A stretch of DNA of 23,845 bases, from positions 1-23,845 of the forward strand of contig CALJIC010000144.1 in assembly GCA_937974195.1 (NCBI GenBank), read 5' to 3'. This DNA comes from an uncultured Roseiflexaceae bacterium (lineage in GTDB: Bacteria > Chloroflexota > Chloroflexia > Chloroflexales > Roseiflexaceae). The notes beneath the pieces are model-generated. The model was given only the letters and a program-made list of their open reading frames with translations, had not been told where the DNA came from and did not search any database. The position numbers were made by a program, and so were the translations under genes. Numbering within the stretch: the first letter of the stretch is position 1; every line of letters begins with the position of its first letter. Positions 8,137-14,315 of this stretch are shown one piece after another.

Positions 8137-8303
8137 GGCGCATGTCGCGAACGCTGGCCGCAGGTGGGCGGGGCATCGCGCAGGACGGCTGTACGCCGGA
8201 GGTGGCCCGCTTGTGGGCGCGCGCCCGCGCACCTGGCCTGAGAGCTTGTGAACACCGAGACGCCTGCGGCTTTCCGCGGCGTTTCGCCTTTTGTGAGGAG
8301 GTC

Positions 8304-8618
8304 ATGCCGGAGTTTGTCAGGCTTGCGTCGATCGATGAGATCCCGGCAGACGGGATGCGCGCCTTCGAGCACGACGGGCGGCGGATCGCGCTGTACCGGA
8401 TCGGCGATGAGATCTACGCCACCGACGACATCTGCTCGCACGAGTACGCCCACCTGAGCGAGGGGTGGCTTGAGCCCGAGGACTGCACCGTCGAGTGCCC
8501 GCTGCACGGGTCGCGCTTCGATATACGAACCGGCGCGGCGCTGACGCTGCCGGCCTTCGCGCCGATCGCCGTGTACCCGGTGCGCATCGAGGGCCAGGAC
8601 GTGCTGGTGGAGCTGTAG
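8304..8618 (+). CDS. Rieske [2Fe-2S] ferredoxin (NirD/bphA3-like)
   Basis: Small soluble electron carrier of 104 residues. The Rieske ligands are complete: C44-S-H46 (DDICSHEYAHLSEG) and C65-P-L-H68 (ECPLHGSRFDIRTG). The N-terminus PEFVRLASIDEIPADGM and the C-terminal VYPVRIEGQDVLVEL are standard for single-domain Rieske proteins. AGGAGG (8296-8301) precedes ATG 8304 by only 2 nt, unusually short, but no better in-frame start exists. Rieske ferredoxins are commonly found in suf operons, for example of Actinobacteria, so it probably belongs functionally to the preceding genes even though a 167-bp gap separates it from the Roadblock-like gene. Confidence 0.9.
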   Translation: MPEFVRLASIDEIPADGMRAFEHDGRRIALYRIGDEIYATDDICSHEYAHLSEGWLEPEDCTVECPLHGSRFDIRTGAALTLPAFAPIAVYPVRIEGQDVLVEL

Positions 8619-8656
8619 CTGGGCTTACGCGGTCGCTCTGCGCGCCGCGCTCGTGT

Positions 8657-8707
8657 GGCGGGCGGCAGGCGCTCCGAGAGCTATTTTTCCGCGCCGCCCT
8701 GCGGCGG
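8657..8707 (+). repeat. Degenerate copy of the mosaic hairpin element
   Basis: Remnant of the paired-hairpin family: a decayed GGCGGCAGGCGCTCCGAGAG module, spacer CTATTTTTCC, then CGCCGC-CCT-GCGGCG (8692-8706). The last part matches the self-complementary CGCCGC-TCT-GCGGCG inside the left arm of the 16.7-kb copy. The right arm is missing. It sits after the Rieske gene and may work as a weak terminator. Confidence 0.55.
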
Positions 8708-8728
8708 ACGAGAGGCACGGCATCCTGC

Positions 8729-8757
8729 TTGACGGCACTCGCTGGTACGGGTAGAAT
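8729..8757 (+). promoter_or_regulatory. Sigma70-type promoter of the sulfurtransferase/cys block
   Basis: TTGACG (8729-8734), an exact 17-bp spacer, and TAGAAT (8752-8757). Predicted start near 8764, giving a 40-nt leader with GGAGG at 8793-8797. This separates the cysteine/sulfur-carrier block from the suf operon. Confidence 0.75.
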
Positions 8758-8804
8758 AGTTAAGATTTCTACGTCGACTACTTCAGAATAGCGGAGGTGT
8801 CGTG

Positions 8805-9653
8805 ATGGCCGGATACGCGCATCCCGAAGTGCTGGTGGAGACGGACTGGGTTGCCGAGCACCTGAACGACCCGAAGGTGCGCCTGGTGGAGTGCAACGAG
8901 GACGTGCTGCTCTACGACCAGGGGCACATCCCGGGCGCGGTCAAGATCGACTGGCTCGCTGAGCTGAACGACCCGGTGGTGCGCGACTACCTGGACCGCG
9001 AACGCTTCGAGGAGCTGCTGGCCTCCAAGGGCATCTCGAACGATACGACCGTCGTGTTCTACGGCGACAAGAACAACTGGTGGGCGACGTACGCCTTCTG
9101 GGTGTTCAAGCTGTTCGGCCACGAGGACGCGCGCATCCTCAATGGCGGGCGCGCCAAGTGGATCGCGGAGGGGCGCGAGCTGACCAAGGAGGTCCCGAGC
9201 TACCCGCGCGGCACGTACAAGGCGCGCGAGCGCGACGACAGCGCCATCCGCGCCTTCCGCGACCAGGTGCTGCAGCACATCAAGCAGCCCGGCGCCGCGC
9301 TGGTGGACGTCCGCAGCCCGCAGGAGTACAGCGGCGAGCGCACGCACATGCCCGAGTACCCCCAGGAGGGGACGCTGCGCGGCGGGCACATCCCGACCGC
9401 GCGGAACATCCCGTGGGCGCGCGCGGTGAACGAGGACGGCACCTTCAAGAGCGCGGAGGAGCTCAAGGCGCTGTACGAGGAGCAGGGGGTGACCCCCGAC
9501 AAGGACGTTGTCACCTACTGCCGCATCGGCGAGCGCTCGAGCCACACCTGGTTCGTGCTCTCCTACCTGCTCGGCTACCCGAAGGTGCGCAACTACGACG
9601 GCAGCTGGACTGAGTGGGGCAACGCCGTCGGGCTGCCGATCGAGAAGAGCTAG
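8805..9653 (+). CDS. Thiosulfate sulfurtransferase (two-domain rhodanese, CysA2/SseA type)
   Basis: Two-domain rhodanese of 282 residues that transfers sulfane sulfur from thiosulfate (or a similar donor) to an acceptor. The inactive N-terminal domain (about 10-125) has D88 in FYGDKNN where a catalytic Cys would sit. The C-terminal domain (about 155-280) has catalytic C239 in the loop CRIGERS, followed by SHTWFVLSYLLGY and NYDGSWTEWG, closely like mycobacterial CysA-type sulfurtransferases. ATG 8805 lies 7 nt after GGAGG and is preferred to an in-frame GTG at 8802. It leads a block of sulfur-carrier genes, so it may supply persulfide sulfur to MoeZ or the second SufU-like protein. Confidence 0.92.
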   Translation: MAGYAHPEVLVETDWVAEHLNDPKVRLVECNEDVLLYDQGHIPGAVKIDWLAELNDPVVRDYLDRERFEELLASKGISNDTTVVFYGDKNNWWATYAFWVFKLFGHEDARILNGGRAKWIAEGRELTKEVPSYPRGTYKARERDDSAIRAFRDQVLQHIKQPGAALVDVRSPQEYSGERTHMPEYPQEGTLRGGHIPTARNIPWARAVNEDGTFKSAEELKALYEEQGVTPDKDVVTYCRIGERSSHTWFVLSYLLGYPKVRNYDGSWTEWGNAVGLPIEKS

Positions 9654-9662
9654 CCCGAGCAC

Positions 9663-9710
9663 GGGTTGTAGGTCGCATGCTTGCAGCACGTGGGGTGCGA
9701 CCTACGACCC
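9663..9710 (+). repeat. Long stem-loop between sulfurtransferase and second sufU-like gene
   Basis: Arms GGGTTGTAGGTCGCA (9663-9677) and TGCGACCTACGACCC (9696-9710) pair over 15 positions with one U.G wobble. The 18-nt loop contains its own TGCT-TGC-AGCA mini-stem. There is no T-tract; the next gene's GGAGG begins 13 nt after the stem. It may be a processing or stability element, or an interspersed palindromic repeat. Confidence 0.8.
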
Positions 9711-9733
9711 GCCGCTTGTAGCCGGAGGATGTT

Positions 9734-10138
9734 GTGGATCGCCAGGAAGCTATCGAAAACCTTCTCGACCACTACGAGCACCCGCGGAACCAGGGCCCGC
9801 TCGCGGATGCGGACGTCGTCATGCCGGGCGGCAACCCCGGCTGCGGCGACGTCGTGACGATCTACCTGAAGGTCAACGAGTCCGGCGAGCGTGTCGAGCA
9901 GGTGACGTTCGAGGGCAAGGGCTGCACGATCAGCCAGGCCGCCGCGTCGATCCTGACCGAGCTGGTCGAGGATAAGCCGCTCGCGGAGCTCGACGACATG
10001 GACTTCAACGACATGATCGAGATCCTCGGGCGCGAGGTTGTGAGCACCCGCCCGCGCTGCGCGACGCTGGCGCTGGGCACGCTCAAGGCGGCGATCCACA
10101 AGTACCGCACCGACCGGCAGCGGGCCGGGCAGGCGTGA
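9734..10138 (+). CDS. Second SufU/IscU-like protein
   Basis: 134-residue paralogue of the protein at 5638-6042. Ligands C37, D39 (NPGCGDVV), C64 (GKGCTISQAA) and C109 (RPRCATLALGTLKAAI) are all present; an Arg precedes the last Cys. As in the first copy the SufU insertion is absent (44 residues between C64 and C109). The GTG start at 9734 follows GGAGG (9723-9727) at 6 nt. It lies between the sulfurtransferase and CysM rather than in the suf operon, so it may act in sulfur delivery to the cysteine or thiocarboxylate pathway, or serve as a backup scaffold. The functional split between copies is inference. Confidence 0.9.
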   Translation: MDRQEAIENLLDHYEHPRNQGPLADADVVMPGGNPGCGDVVTIYLKVNESGERVEQVTFEGKGCTISQAAASILTELVEDKPLAELDDMDFNDMIEILGREVVSTRPRCATLALGTLKAAIHKYRTDRQRAGQA

Positions 10139-10146
10139 GACGCGGC

Positions 10147-10196
10147 GACACACAGGGCGCGAAGACGAGCTCGCGGCGCTTCGCGCCCTGTGTGTC
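10147..10196 (+). repeat. Perfect 18-bp stem-loop before cysM
   Basis: GACACACAGGGCGCGAAG (10147-10164) is exactly complementary to CTTCGCGCCCTGTGTGTC (10179-10196). The 14-nt loop holds the palindrome CGAGCTCG. It fills most of the 85-bp gap between the second sufU-like gene and cysM. No T-tract follows, so a classical terminator is unlikely. Confidence 0.9.
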
Positions 10197-10223
10197 ATCG
10201 GCGGAAGGCAACTGGCGCTGACT

Positions 10224-11183
10224 ATGCCACAGCCGGATGACACCTCCCGGATCGACCGGCGCTCCTCGGTGATCGAGCTGGTCGGCAACACGCCGCTGCT
10301 GCGGCTCGCGCGGGTAGATCCCAAGCTCGCCCCCGGCGTCGAGCTGTACGCCAAGGCCGAGTGGTACAACCCCGGCGGCTCGGTGAAGGACCGGCCGGCG
10401 CTGTTCATGATCCGCGCCGGCGAGCGCGACGGGCTCCTGCGGCCGGGCATGCGGATCGCCGACGCCACGAGCGGCAACACCGGCATCGCGTACGCGACGC
10501 TCGGCGCGGCCCTGGGCTACCAGGTGACGCTCGCGCTGCCGGCGAACGCCAGCCCCGAGCGCAAGCGGATCCTGCGGACGCTCGGCGCCGAGCTGATCCT
10601 CACCGACCCGCTGGAGGGGATGGACCGGGCGATCCGCGCTATTCGGAAGCTGGTGGCCGAGAACCCCAGGCGCTACTTCTACCCGGACCAGTACAACAAC
10701 CCGGCGAACGTGCAGGCCCACGAGCAGACCACCGGGCCGGAGATCTGGGCGCAGACCGACGGCCGCGTGACGCACTTCGTGGCTGCGCTCGGCACGAGCG
10801 GAACCTTCATGGGCGTCGGGCGCTACCTGCGGGCGCAGTCGCCCTCCATACGCCTGATCGCGGTGCAGCCGGACGGCCCGTACCACGCGCTCGAAGGGGT
10901 CAAGCACATGGCCTCGACCGCGGAGGTGCCGGGGATCTACGACCCCACCCTCGCGGACGCGGTGATGGAGGTCGGGAGCGAGGAGGCGTATGCGATGGCG
11001 CGCCGGCTCGCGCAGACCGAAGGGCTGATGGTGGGGATCTCCGCGGCCGCGAACGTCGCCGCGGCGCTGCGGGTCGCGCGCAAGCTCGATCAGGGCGTGG
11101 TGGTCACCGTGCTGTGCGATGGCGCCGCCAAGTATCTCAGCGACCGCTTCTGGGACGAGGTGGCGGACGGCGAGGGGATCTGA
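10224..11183 (+). CDS. cysM: Cysteine synthase, CysM type
   Basis: PLP enzyme of the O-acetylserine/O-phosphoserine sulfhydrylase family, 319 residues. Substrate-entry motif VGNTPLLRLARV (20-31), PLP lysine K55 in NPGGSVKDRPA, the TSGNTG loop (82-87) and the phosphate-binding GTSGT (190-194) are intact; EGLMVGISAAANVAAAL follows. The next genes are mec, cysO and moeZ, which strongly suggests it uses a protein thiocarboxylate as sulfur donor, as mycobacterial CysM does with O-phosphoserine. The region around 217-229 (DGPYHALEGVKHM) differs from the Arg-bearing loop of mycobacterial CysM, so phosphoserine versus acetylserine cannot be settled. ATG 10224 lacks a close ribosome-binding site; GGAAGG is 15 nt upstream. 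Confidence 0.9.
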   Translation: MPQPDDTSRIDRRSSVIELVGNTPLLRLARVDPKLAPGVELYAKAEWYNPGGSVKDRPALFMIRAGERDGLLRPGMRIADATSGNTGIAYATLGAALGYQVTLALPANASPERKRILRTLGAELILTDPLEGMDRAIRAIRKLVAENPRRYFYPDQYNNPANVQAHEQTTGPEIWAQTDGRVTHFVAALGTSGTFMGVGRYLRAQSPSIRLIAVQPDGPYHALEGVKHMASTAEVPGIYDPTLADAVMEVGSEEAYAMARRLAQTEGLMVGISAAANVAAALRVARKLDQGVVVTVLCDGAAKYLSDRFWDEVADGEGI

Positions 11184-11278
11184 GACGTATACCGCATTGC
11201 GTATGTTGCCCTGTCTGTTTTCGTTGAAACGCACAGCGCATATTGCAGGTTACGCAGCACACGCATGACCGAGAGCCG

Positions 11279-11740
11279 ATGATAATCCTAAACGAGTCTG
11301 TACGCCGCGAGATCGCAAAGCACGCCGAGGCCACTTACCCTCACGAGTGTGTCGGCCTGCTGCTGGGCCGCATCGAGGGCAGCCAGAAGATCGTCGAGGC
11401 GGTCTTCGCAGCGCAGAACAGCTGGACGGCTGAGGTGGGCCTGACCGACTCCGAGCAGGACCACTCGCTGCGCGACCGCTTCTACCTCGAGCCGCGCGAC
11501 TACCTGCGCGCGGATAAGGAGGCGCGCGCGCGTGGGCTGGATATCGTCGGCTGCTACCACTCGCACCCCGATCACCCCGCGGTGCCCTCCGAGCGCGACC
11601 GGGTCGGAGCCGAGGGTGTCGGCGCCGGGACGCTCTTCTCGTTCCTGATCCAGAGCGTGCGCGATGGCACGGCGGCCGAGCTGACGTCCTGGCTGCTGGT
11701 GGACGAGGGGCGTCGCTTCATTGCTGAGGAGTTGTCATAA
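11279..11740 (+). CDS. mec: JAMM/MPN+ metalloprotease, Mec+ type
   Basis: Zinc isopeptidase/carboxypeptidase of 153 residues. The JAMM signature is complete: E23 (HECVGLLLG) and HSHPDHPAVPSERD, giving H94-x-H96-x7-S104-x2-D107. Mycobacterial Mec+ releases cysteine from CysO-cysteine; related enzymes also trim C-terminal residues from sulfur-carrier precursors. The downstream carrier gene starts only 9 bp after this stop and encodes a protein ending Gly-Gly-Ala, so both activities are plausible here. ATG 11279 is chosen because it starts the family N-terminus; a TTG 36 bp upstream would add an unrelated leader. A 95-bp gap separates it from cysM. Confidence 0.93.
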   Translation: MIILNESVRREIAKHAEATYPHECVGLLLGRIEGSQKIVEAVFAAQNSWTAEVGLTDSEQDHSLRDRFYLEPRDYLRADKEARARGLDIVGCYHSHPDHPAVPSERDRVGAEGVGAGTLFSFLIQSVRDGTAAELTSWLLVDEGRRFIAEELS

Positions 11741-11749
11741 GAGGAGTGT

Positions 11750-12028
11750 ATGGCTGTTACAATCTCTATTCCGACGGCGCTGCGGCAGTACACCGGCGGC
11801 AGCGCGACGATCGCCCTTGAGAGCGGCACGGTGGGGCAGCTGCTCGCCAACCTGGCCGAGCAGTACCCGCAGCTCGGCAAGCAGCTCTTCAACGAGCAGG
11901 GCCAGCTGCGCAGCTTCGTGAACATCTACGTCGGCGACGAGGATATCCGCTACCTGCAGGGCCCCGACACACAAGTGCCGGACGGCGAGACGGTCAGCAT
12001 CATCCCCGCCATTGCCGGTGGCGCGTAA
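11750..12028 (+). CDS. cysO: ThiS/MoaD-family sulfur carrier, CysO-like, with C-terminal Gly-Gly-Ala
   Basis: Ubiquitin-fold sulfur carrier of 92 residues: ISIPTALRQYTGGSATIALE, then VGQLLANLAEQYP, FVNIYVGDEDIRYL, and the end VSIIPAIAGGA. The AIAGG end resembles mycobacterial CysO, but one Ala (A92) follows the diglycine G90-G91. E1-type activation needs a terminal Gly carboxylate, so removal of A92 is expected, probably by the adjacent JAMM protease. In Wolinella HcyS an extra alanine is removed in this way before thiocarboxylation. GAGGAG (11741-11746) is 3 nt from ATG 11750. The gene sits between mec and moeZ; alternatives are ThiS- or MoaD-like roles. Confidence 0.92.
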   Translation: MAVTISIPTALRQYTGGSATIALESGTVGQLLANLAEQYPQLGKQLFNEQGQLRSFVNIYVGDEDIRYLQGPDTQVPDGETVSIIPAIAGGA

Positions 12029-12029
12029 T

Positions 12030-12094
12030 GTGTAAAGTGAAACTTGCGAGTTGCTGGCTCCAGCGCCGTAGACTTCGCACGTCGCACTTTACAC
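12030..12094 (+). repeat. Long imperfect stem-loop between cysO and moeZ
   Basis: GTGTAAAGTG (12030-12039) pairs perfectly with CACTTTACAC (12085-12094). After a 5x5 internal loop, TGCGA and TCGCA add an inner 5-bp stem. The outer arms are A/T-richer than the surrounding DNA. The right arm ends just before the moeZ ribosome-binding site, so the fold could affect moeZ translation. Confidence 0.75.
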
Positions 12095-12107
12095 TCAGGT
12101 GAGACCA

Positions 12108-13250
12108 ATGACACAGCTCTCAAACGAGGAGATTCGCCGGTACTCGCGGCACCTGATCCTCCCCGAGTTCGGGATGGAGGCCCAGCGCAAGCTGAAGCAG
12201 AGCAGCGTGCTGCTGATCGGCGCCGGCGGGCTGGGCGCACCGCTCGCGCTGTACCTGGCGGCAGCCGGCATCGGTCACATCGGCCTGGTGGACTTCGACG
12301 TGGTCGACGAGAGCAACCTCCAGCGCCAGGTGGTGCACGGCACCTCGACGCTCGGCGTGCGCAAGACCGAGTCGGCCAAGCGCCGCCTGCAGGACCTGAA
12401 CCCGAACGTCGAGGTCACGACCTACGACGTGCAGATCAGCTCGGAGAACGCCCTCGAGCTCATGCGGCCGTACGACGTGATCGTGGACGGGACGGATAAC
12501 TTCCCGACCCGCTACCTGACCAACGACGCGAGCGTGATGCTCGGCAAGCCGAACGTCTACGGCTCGATCTTCCGCTTCGAGGGCCAGGCGACGGTCTTCC
12601 ACCCGAAGGCGGGCGGGCCGTGCTACCGCTGCCTCTACCCCGAGCCGCCGCCCCCCGGCCTGGTGCCGAGCTGCGCCGAGGGCGGGGTGCTCGGCGTGCT
12701 CCCCGGCGTGATCGGGACCATCCAGGCCACCGAGACGATCAAGCTGCTCACCGGCATCGGTGAGCCGCTCATCGGGCGCCTGATGCTCTACGACGCGCTC
12801 GCGATGCGCTTCCGCGAGCTGAAGCTGCGCCGCAACCCCGAGTGCCCGGTGTGCGGCGACAACCCGACCGTCACCGAGCTGATCGACTACGAGCAGTTCT
12901 GCGGCATCGTGCCCGAGCCGGAGGGCGACGCGCGCTACGAGATCACGCCGCGCGAGGTCGCCGCGTGGCTCGAGCGCGAGGACCGGCCGTTCCTGCTGGA
13001 CGTGCGCGAGGCGAACGAGTGGGAGATCGGCCACCTGCCCGGCGCGGTGCGCATCTCGGTCAACGAGCTGCCCGCCCGGCTCAACGAGCTCGACACGGCG
13101 CGCGAGATGGTGGTGTACTGCCGCAGCGGCGCACGCAGCGGCCGCGCGGTGGACCTGCTGCGCCAGGCCGGCTTCCGCAAGGTCAAGAACATGGTCGGCG
13201 GGATCCTGCGCTGGTCCGACGAGGTCGACCCGAGCATCCCGAAGTACTGA
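12108..13250 (+). CDS. moeZ: MoeB/ThiF-rhodanese fusion, MoeZ
   Basis: Activates sulfur-carrier proteins by adenylating the C-terminal glycine and then delivering sulfur as a thiocarboxylate. 380 residues. The E1-like domain has the nucleotide loop GAGGLG (38-43), the VDGTDN motif (127-131), C189 in PSCAEGGVLG and zinc pairs C172/C175 (CYRC) and C246/C249 (CPVC). The C-terminal rhodanese domain (about 278-380) has active C338 in CRSGARS. This architecture matches mycobacterial MoeZ, the activator of CysO. ATG 12108 is preferred to the in-frame GTG at 12099. Immediately downstream of cysO, it completes the pathway and closes the gene block. Confidence 0.95.
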   Translation: MTQLSNEEIRRYSRHLILPEFGMEAQRKLKQSSVLLIGAGGLGAPLALYLAAAGIGHIGLVDFDVVDESNLQRQVVHGTSTLGVRKTESAKRRLQDLNPNVEVTTYDVQISSENALELMRPYDVIVDGTDNFPTRYLTNDASVMLGKPNVYGSIFRFEGQATVFHPKAGGPCYRCLYPEPPPPGLVPSCAEGGVLGVLPGVIGTIQATETIKLLTGIGEPLIGRLMLYDALAMRFRELKLRRNPECPVCGDNPTVTELIDYEQFCGIVPEPEGDARYEITPREVAAWLEREDRPFLLDVREANEWEIGHLPGAVRISVNELPARLNELDTAREMVVYCRSGARSGRAVDLLRQAGFRKVKNMVGGILRWSDEVDPSIPKY

Positions 13251-13276
13251 CCGTCGCGGCAGGAGAGGGGTGAACT

Positions 13277-13325
13277 GCGGCGAGGTGATGCGGGCGCGAA
13301 GCCGCCCCATCGCCTCGCCGCGTTT
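13277..13325 (+). terminator. Strong stem-loop downstream of moeZ
   Basis: GCGGCGAGGTGATG (13277-13290) pairs with CATCGCCTCGCCGC (13308-13321) with one wobble, with a further GGC/GCC inside the loop. It is followed after one G by TTT. It lies 27 bp after the moeZ stop and probably ends the cys/moeZ transcript, although the T-run is short. Confidence 0.6.
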
Positions 13326-13475
13326 CATCCTCCTGCGCGTGGTAGTAGAATACTTCAACCGATGCGGCGTGGCAGGCCGGGCGCTCGTCTCGCGCAGCGT
13401 TCCGAACATCCGTGGCTGGCCGGCCGTCGGCCATCGGAGCACGGTGCCCAGTTCCGGGCAGCTGAGCAAGTCCTA

Positions 13476-13481
13476 TACAAT
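13476..13481 (+). promoter_or_regulatory. Candidate -10 for the nucleoside phosphorylase gene
   Basis: TACAAT, 38 nt before the next start codon. A second -10-like TAGAAT lies at 13346-13351. Neither has a convincing -35, so which one serves the gene is open. The rest of the 13322-13518 gap shows no gene. Confidence 0.3.
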
Positions 13482-13518
13482 ACGCCAGTCGAAGGCCACC
13501 AGCTCGGAGGAAACTGCC

Positions 13519-14298
13519 ATGTCAACGTCCGACCGTCTCTACCATATCGGCTTCGGCCGCTCCGACCTCGGCGACGACCCGCCACGCATCGCGCTGCTCT
13601 CGGGCGACCCGGACCGGGCGAAGCTGATCGCCGAGACGCACCTGCGCGACGTGCGCATGCTCTCGGAGCACCGCGGGCTCAACAGCTACGTCGGGCGGCT
13701 TCCCAGCGGCCGGCCGATCCTCTCGGCCACCAGCGGGATGGGCGCGCCCTCGCTCAGCATCGTCGTCAACGAGCTAGTCCAGGTCGGCATCCGGGCGATC
13801 ATCCGCGTCGGCACCTGCGGCTCGATCCAGGAGCGCGTGCTGCCGGGCAGCGTGGTGATCAGCAGCGCGTCGCTCTGCCGCCAGGGCGCCGCCGATGACA
13901 TCGCGCCGCGCGAGTACCCCGCCGCCGCCGACCCGTTCCTCACCGTGGCGCTGGTCGAGGCCGCCCGCGCGCTCGGGGTGGACCACCACGTCGGCATCAC
14001 CGCCTCGACCGACACGTTCTACGAGGGCCAGGAGCGCACTGAGTCGGCCAACCCGCACCTGCTGCGCCGGCTGCGCGGCATCACCGAGGAGTACCGGCGG
14101 CTGAACGTGCTGAACTACGAGATGGAGGCCGGCACGCTGTTCAAGATGGGCGGGGTGTACGGCTTCGCCGCCGGCTGCGTCTGCGGCGTCGTCGCCCAGC
14201 GCACGGCCGGCGAGCAGATCGTGCTCGAGCAGAAGGGCACCGCGGTGGAGCACGCAATCGCCGTGGCGTTGGGCGCGGCCGAGCGCGTGGCGCTCTGA
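13519..14298 (+). CDS. udp: Uridine-phosphorylase-like nucleoside phosphorylase
   Basis: 259-residue PNP/UDP-family enzyme of nucleoside salvage, cleaving nucleosides with phosphate to base and ribose-1-phosphate. Motifs are LSGDPDRAKLIAE (27-39, phosphate loop GDPDRA), RVGTCGSIQ (96-104) and the sugar-binding NYEMEAGTLFKMGG (199-212). The spacing fits uridine phosphorylases more than hexameric purine enzymes; nucleobase specificity cannot be fixed. ATG 13519 follows GGAGGA (13506-13511) at 7 nt. It is the last plus-strand gene before a long minus-strand run and converges with the cupredoxin gene, the stops being only 17 bp apart with no evident terminator. No functional tie to the sulfur genes is apparent. 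Confidence 0.88.
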   Translation: MSTSDRLYHIGFGRSDLGDDPPRIALLSGDPDRAKLIAETHLRDVRMLSEHRGLNSYVGRLPSGRPILSATSGMGAPSLSIVVNELVQVGIRAIIRVGTCGSIQERVLPGSVVISSASLCRQGAADDIAPREYPAAADPFLTVALVEAARALGVDHHVGITASTDTFYEGQERTESANPHLLRRLRGITEEYRRLNVLNYEMEAGTLFKMGGVYGFAAGCVCGVVAQRTAGEQIVLEQKGTAVEHAIAVALGAAERVAL

Positions 14299-14315
14299 CG
14301 GGAGCGCCGGCCGAT

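Noticed and set aside
5997..8507. An 836-residue minus-strand open frame antisense to sufB and neighbours
   Set aside because: Composition mirrors the sufB codons and it shows no family motifs; sufB and the Rieske gene explain the DNA.
9663..9710. Rho-independent terminator
   Set aside because: No T-run follows the stem and the next gene's ribosome-binding site begins 13 nt later.
10139..10223. Riboswitch or T-box leader before cysM
   Set aside because: It is a single perfect hairpin without the conserved cores of known cysteine- or SAM-related leaders or a terminator tail.
11224..11246. TTGAAA plus CATATT as a promoter for mec
   Set aside because: Spacing is far from 17 bp; mec is more simply read from the upstream cysM transcript.
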